Shown piece by piece: positions 46,190 to 49,395 of a stretch of 49,395 nt of DNA. Each line of letters starts with the position of its first letter. The first letter of the stretch is position 1. The position numbers and the translations under genes were made by a program. The notes below the pieces were generated by a model, which saw only the letters and a program-made list of their open reading frames with translations, was not told the origin of the DNA and ran no database searches. Where the stretch lies: the NCBI GenBank assembly GCA_024695465.1, contig JAILID010000034.1:1-49395 (forward strand), read 5' to 3'. The DNA is from Lachnospiraceae bacterium (GTDB taxonomy: Bacteria; Bacillota; Clostridia; Lachnospirales; Lachnospiraceae).

Positions 46190-49042
46190 TCATTTTTTCG
46201 GAAAAATCCCCTGCAGCTTGTCCGCCAGCCCTTCCCGCAAGGGCAGGCTTGCCGCGCCGCTGCCGTCAAGATAGCGTTCTTTCATTTCTCTTCGCGAGGC
46301 CCGGACCATATCCTCGAAATTCCGGGCGGAGAGGCGGAGCGCTCCGGCCCCGAAGACGATAACCTGCTCGATGGCGTCGGAGGTCGCCACCGCGACGCTG
46401 TAGCGCCGGCTCAACTCATGGGCGGCCTTCTCGATATACTGGTCCGCGGTTTCCGCCTCTTTGGTAAAGATGACGTCGATATTGTGGTAGCGGTAAACCT
46501 GTTCCGTCCCGCCTGCCACCTTGTAGGCGTCGAAGACGCAGATGAGGTTCTTCTTCTCGTAGCCGGCGTAATCCGAAAGGATGTCCAGCAGGCGGTCCCG
46601 GGCGGCTTTCAGGTCTTCCCCGGCGAGCTTCCTCAGCTCCTCCCAGGCGAAAATGATATTGTAGCCGTCCACGAGCAGGTATTCCTTCTCCGCCTTCGGC
46701 CGGGGCTTTTTGTATCGCTCCGGGACTTCCGCTTTGACTGTCCGCTTTTCATTTTCCGGACGGCTCCCCGGATTCGAGCGGATCGGGCCGTAGGTGCGCT
46801 CGAAGATCGCCCTGAGCTCGTCTTCCGCGGCGAAGCTGTCCCGCTCCTTTTCCTTGAAGCTGCGGGTATCCGTCTCTTTGCCGGGCCTTTCCGGGATCTT
46901 CTGCCCCGCGGTCCCGTAGCCGATGGGAGCGTTTTCTTCCAGCGCGCCCGCCCGGGAGACTTCCTGCCCCGCGGCGGGCTTGTAGTCCGCGCCGGGCCGC
47001 CAGCCCGAGTCGATGTGCATATAATCCCGGACGGCCTGCCAGGGGACGATGGTCCCGACTCCGTGGGAACAGAAGACCGAGCTGGCGGGATTTCTCTTGT
47101 CGGCTTCCGGGTCGTAGCCGATCTCCTCGATGACTTCTTGGGCGTTGCGGCAGGGCTTGTAGCCGCTCATGGAAAATGAAAGGCTCCCCCGCCCCTTCGT
47201 GTAGGAGGCGAGCTTTTCCGCGTAATCCCCGAAGTCTTTGACCGGGGCCGTTCCCGTCACAAGGGCCTTGCTCCCGTCGCCTTCCGGCGCGCCGAAGGAA
47301 GCGCCCATGAGGGTGAGATCGTTTAGGAGGCGGCCGAGATTCTCCTGGGGAAGCTCAACCCGGAAGCGGTAGCAGGGCTCTAAAAGGACATTTTCCGCCA
47401 TCATCAGGCCCTGGCGGACCGCCCGGTAGGTGGCCTGGCGGAAGTCTCCGCCTTCCGTGTGTTTTTCATGGGCCCGGCCGGCGATGAGCGTGATCTTCAT
47501 GTCGGTCAGCTCCGCGCCGGTGAGAACCCCTTTGTGCTTCCGTTCCTTAAGGTGCGTGAGAACCAGGCGCTGCCAGTTCCTTGCCAGGGCGTCTACCGGA
47601 CAGCGGCTCTCGAAGACGAGGCCAGAGCCCGGATCCAGGGGCTCCAGCAGCAGATGGACTTCGGCGTAGTGGCGGAGGGGTTCAAAGTGCCCCACGCCTT
47701 CCGAGGGGGCCGCGATCGTCTCCCGGTAGATGACCGAGGGGCGTTCAAAGCCGATATCCATCCCGAAGCGCTTCCTGACCGTTCCTTTCAGGATCTCGCG
47801 CTGCACTTCGCCCATGAAGGCCGCGGTGATCTCTTTCTTCTGCTCGTTATAGCTCACGGAAAGCTCCGGCTCCTCTTCCGCCAGAATGGAGAGCTCCCGG
47901 TAAGCTTTGTAGGGGTCCGCTCCGTTGGGGAGGATGAGCTTCCAGGTGAGGATGGGCACCATGAGCCCCTCCCCGGAGTCTTCCTCCAGGCCCAGGCCCT
48001 GGCCCGCGTAGGTGGCGGACAGCCCCAGGAGGGCCGCGACCGCGCCGGGGCCGATCTGGCTTTCCGTGCTGTATTTCTCCCCGGAGTAGATTCGGATCTG
48101 ATTGACTTTTTCTTTCAGGAGGGGGTTTTCATTTTCCTCTCCGCTCTTTAAAAACGGGACATAGGATAGTTCCGTCCGGACCGAGAGGCTGCCTCCGGTG
48201 AGCTTGACCCAGGTCAGGCGTTCGCCAGCGGGATCCCGGGTCACTTTGAAGACTTTGGCGCCGAATTCTTCCCGGCGGAGCGGCTCCCGAACCCAGGCGT
48301 CCATGGCGGCAAGGAGGACGTCCACGCCTTCCGGCAGCAGGGCAGCCCCGAAGAAGACCGGGAAGAGTTCCCTCTTTTCGATGAGATCCGGGAAGTCTTC
48401 TTCCGTTACCTGGCCGCCTTCCATGACCCGGTTCAGGAGTTCTTCCCGGCAGAGGGCCAGGTTCTCCTGGACGTCGGTTTCCTTCAGCCTTTTTTTCAGG
48501 TCTTCGGGGCTCTTCGCGTCAAAGGCGATGCAGTTTAATGAGAGCTCGTCTTTCATGGCCGCAAGGAGCGCGGCCTTTCTTGTTTCTTTTTCGTCTTCGA
48601 ATCGGATCTGGTCCATCTTGTTGACGAAGATCAGGGTCGGAACCTTATAGTGTTTCAGGAGGCTCCAGAGATTTCGGACCTGTCCGTTCACTCCGTCCGC
48701 GGCTGAGACGACGAGGATCGCGAGGTCGAGGACGACGAGGGTCCGCTCCATTTCGGGGGAAAAGTCCGCGTGGCCGGGGGTGTCAAGGAGCGTGTAGGTC
48801 CTTTCTCTTTCGCAGGGCAGGCTTCTCGTAAACTCCGCCTGCTTCGAGTAGATGGTGATCCCTCTGGCCCGCTCCACTTCGTCGGTGTCCAGATAGGCGT
48901 CTTTCTTGTCTACCCGGCCCAGGCGGCGGATGGCTCCGGAGTGGTAGAGGAGGGCTTCCGAGAGAGTGGTCTTCCCGGCGTCGACGTGGGCCAGGATCCC
49001 GAGTACGAGGCGTTCATTGTGGTTTTTATTTGCAAATTCCAT
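46190..49042 (-). CDS. TetM-like ribosomal GTPase fused to a C-terminal NYN (YacP-like) nuclease domain
   Basis: I start at ATG 49042, preceded by AGGATAGGA; an upstream ATG at 49084 lacks a ribosome site. The 950-aa protein opens with a translational GTPase: AHVDAGKT (18-25), DTPGHADF, NKMD, then domains like EF-G and ribosome protection proteins (TetM, TetO; about 640 aa). A charged linker (about 690-765) leads to a YacP/NYN domain (about 770-905) with LLVDGYNIIF, VFDAYKVAGG, EAETADQYIE and VATSDAIEQ, the acidic residues of NYN nucleases. Rae1/YacP cleaves mRNA in the ribosomal A site. So one polypeptide may bind the ribosome and cut RNA there. Tetracycline resistance is not shown. Confidence 0.88.
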   Translation of the reverse strand: MEFANKNHNERLVLGILAHVDAGKTTLSEALLYHSGAIRRLGRVDKKDAYLDTDEVERARGITIYSKQAEFTRSLPCERERTYTLLDTPGHADFSPEMERTLVVLDLAILVVSAADGVNGQVRNLWSLLKHYKVPTLIFVNKMDQIRFEDEKETRKAALLAAMKDELSLNCIAFDAKSPEDLKKRLKETDVQENLALCREELLNRVMEGGQVTEEDFPDLIEKRELFPVFFGAALLPEGVDVLLAAMDAWVREPLRREEFGAKVFKVTRDPAGERLTWVKLTGGSLSVRTELSYVPFLKSGEENENPLLKEKVNQIRIYSGEKYSTESQIGPGAVAALLGLSATYAGQGLGLEEDSGEGLMVPILTWKLILPNGADPYKAYRELSILAEEEPELSVSYNEQKKEITAAFMGEVQREILKGTVRKRFGMDIGFERPSVIYRETIAAPSEGVGHFEPLRHYAEVHLLLEPLDPGSGLVFESRCPVDALARNWQRLVLTHLKERKHKGVLTGAELTDMKITLIAGRAHEKHTEGGDFRQATYRAVRQGLMMAENVLLEPCYRFRVELPQENLGRLLNDLTLMGASFGAPEGDGSKALVTGTAPVKDFGDYAEKLASYTKGRGSLSFSMSGYKPCRNAQEVIEEIGYDPEADKRNPASSVFCSHGVGTIVPWQAVRDYMHIDSGWRPGADYKPAAGQEVSRAGALEENAPIGYGTAGQKIPERPGKETDTRSFKEKERDSFAAEDELRAIFERTYGPIRSNPGSRPENEKRTVKAEVPERYKKPRPKAEKEYLLVDGYNIIFAWEELRKLAGEDLKAARDRLLDILSDYAGYEKKNLICVFDAYKVAGGTEQVYRYHNIDVIFTKEAETADQYIEKAAHELSRRYSVAVATSDAIEQVIVFGAGALRLSARNFEDMVRASRREMKERYLDGSGAASLPLREGLADKLQGIFPKK

Positions 49043-49395
49043 AGAATTCCTATCCTTTTTGACCACTTTAACGAAAGTGACCAAAAAACCTTGTTTTGAG
49101 AAATATTTGTTTTATACTTAATGATATCTGTTTGGTCCCTGCTGTGCCCTTGCTGTATTTTGAGCTGGTGCGGCCGCAATACAGTTGTTTGCCGGCCTCC
49201 GACGACAGAAAGGAGCGTTGTTTTACTGTTTTTTGAGCAAGATTGTTCATAATACGTAGCTGTTCAGTACCCCCATTCGCGGCCGCAGGCGGCCGCTTCA
49301 TGAGGGCGGTCAGAGACGCTTCGCGTCTTGCCCGCCCCTCATAAATCCGCGGTTTTTGTCCGGAATGCAAGCATTCCGGCCTGCAAGCCGTGGAT
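49043..49395. other. Intergenic region with nested palindromes, no gene seen
   Basis: Upstream of the GTPase gene. It contains CACTTT-AACG-AAAGTG (49064-49079) close to the start codon, a possible operator, and from about 49279 several palindromes (see separate entry). A 100-codon frame on the minus strand crosses the repeats and has no supporting features. No confident promoter is seen for the GTPase gene. Confidence 0.7.
49279..49395. repeat. Cluster of nested inverted repeats at window end
   Basis: GCGGCCGC-AG-GCGGCCGC (49279-49296), then a large arm pair (GAGGGCGG 49302-49309 with CCGCCCCTC 49332-49340, one bulge) around AGACGC-TTC-GCGTCT, then CCGGAATGC-AA-GCATTCCGG (49360-49379) between ATCCGCGG (49345-49352) and CCGTGGAT (49388-49395). 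The X-GC-AA-GC-X centre is like GGCATGC-AA-GCATGCC at 6704-6719. Confidence 0.85.

Noticed and set aside
46190-49042. Tetracycline resistance gene
   Set aside because: TetM-like similarity alone does not show resistance; the protein has an extra nuclease domain, lies in chromosomal context with no mobile element, and lacks a tetM-type attenuator leader.
49068-49370. 100-codon minus-strand frame at the window end
   Set aside because: Runs through palindromic repeats, no ribosome site or recognisable domain, overlaps the likely leader of the GTPase gene.

Overview
The window looks like chromosome of a GC-rich member of the Clostridia, probably Lachnospiraceae or a relative. This is inferred from the Firmicutes-type holB-ricT-trmN6-rsmI neighbourhood, the strong AGGAGG-like ribosome binding sites, the type IV pilus gene set of clostridial style, and the absence of outer-membrane export genes. 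Almost all genes lie on the minus strand, in long, tightly overlapping operons. I see no rRNA, tRNA, CRISPR array, transposase or phage gene.

Layout. 1-3829: type IV pilus assembly genes (pseudopilin-like protein, prepilin peptidase, PilM, PilN and a PilO cut by the window edge). 3852-9085: two cyclic-di-GMP proteins and an HPt phosphotransfer protein, separated by a repeat-rich divergent intergenic region. 9347-11520: a lipoprotein peptidyl-prolyl isomerase and a FliB-like methylase. 11564-16134: housekeeping operon (holB, ricT, trmN6, rsmI, yihY-like). 16249-20124: carB and an FNT-family channel. 20228-38144: an 18-kb exopolysaccharide locus containing two glycosyltransferases, flippase, polymerase, two Wzc-like tyrosine kinases, acyl/acetyltransferases and two capsular-type sugar transferases, one of them fused to a nucleotidyltransferase. 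Inside this locus, with its own promoter, sits a compact cassette of PqqD-like protein, radical SAM/SPASM enzyme, 119-aa candidate precursor, ABC exporter and HPr-kinase-like protein, which resembles a RiPP (ribosomally made, modified peptide) pathway. 38275-46017: a minor-pilin operon led by a GGDEF diguanylate cyclase and ending in a 1465-aa pilin-adhesin. 46190-49042: a TetM-like GTPase fused to a NYN/PIN-type nuclease domain. 49043-49395: palindrome-rich noncoding DNA.

How it fits together (inference): three c-di-GMP enzymes flank type IV pilus genes and an exopolysaccharide locus, so the region reads as a surface-adhesion/biofilm island. The most unusual items are (a) the radical-SAM/PqqD/HPrK/ABC cassette embedded in the polysaccharide locus, (b) the giant two-module pilin-adhesin, (c) the GTPase-NYN fusion, and (d) a short motif, GGAAAATGAA, that recurs far more often than base composition predicts, in several reading frames and both orientations. 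All calls rest on reading the sequence; no database search was run, and motif counts were made by eye.
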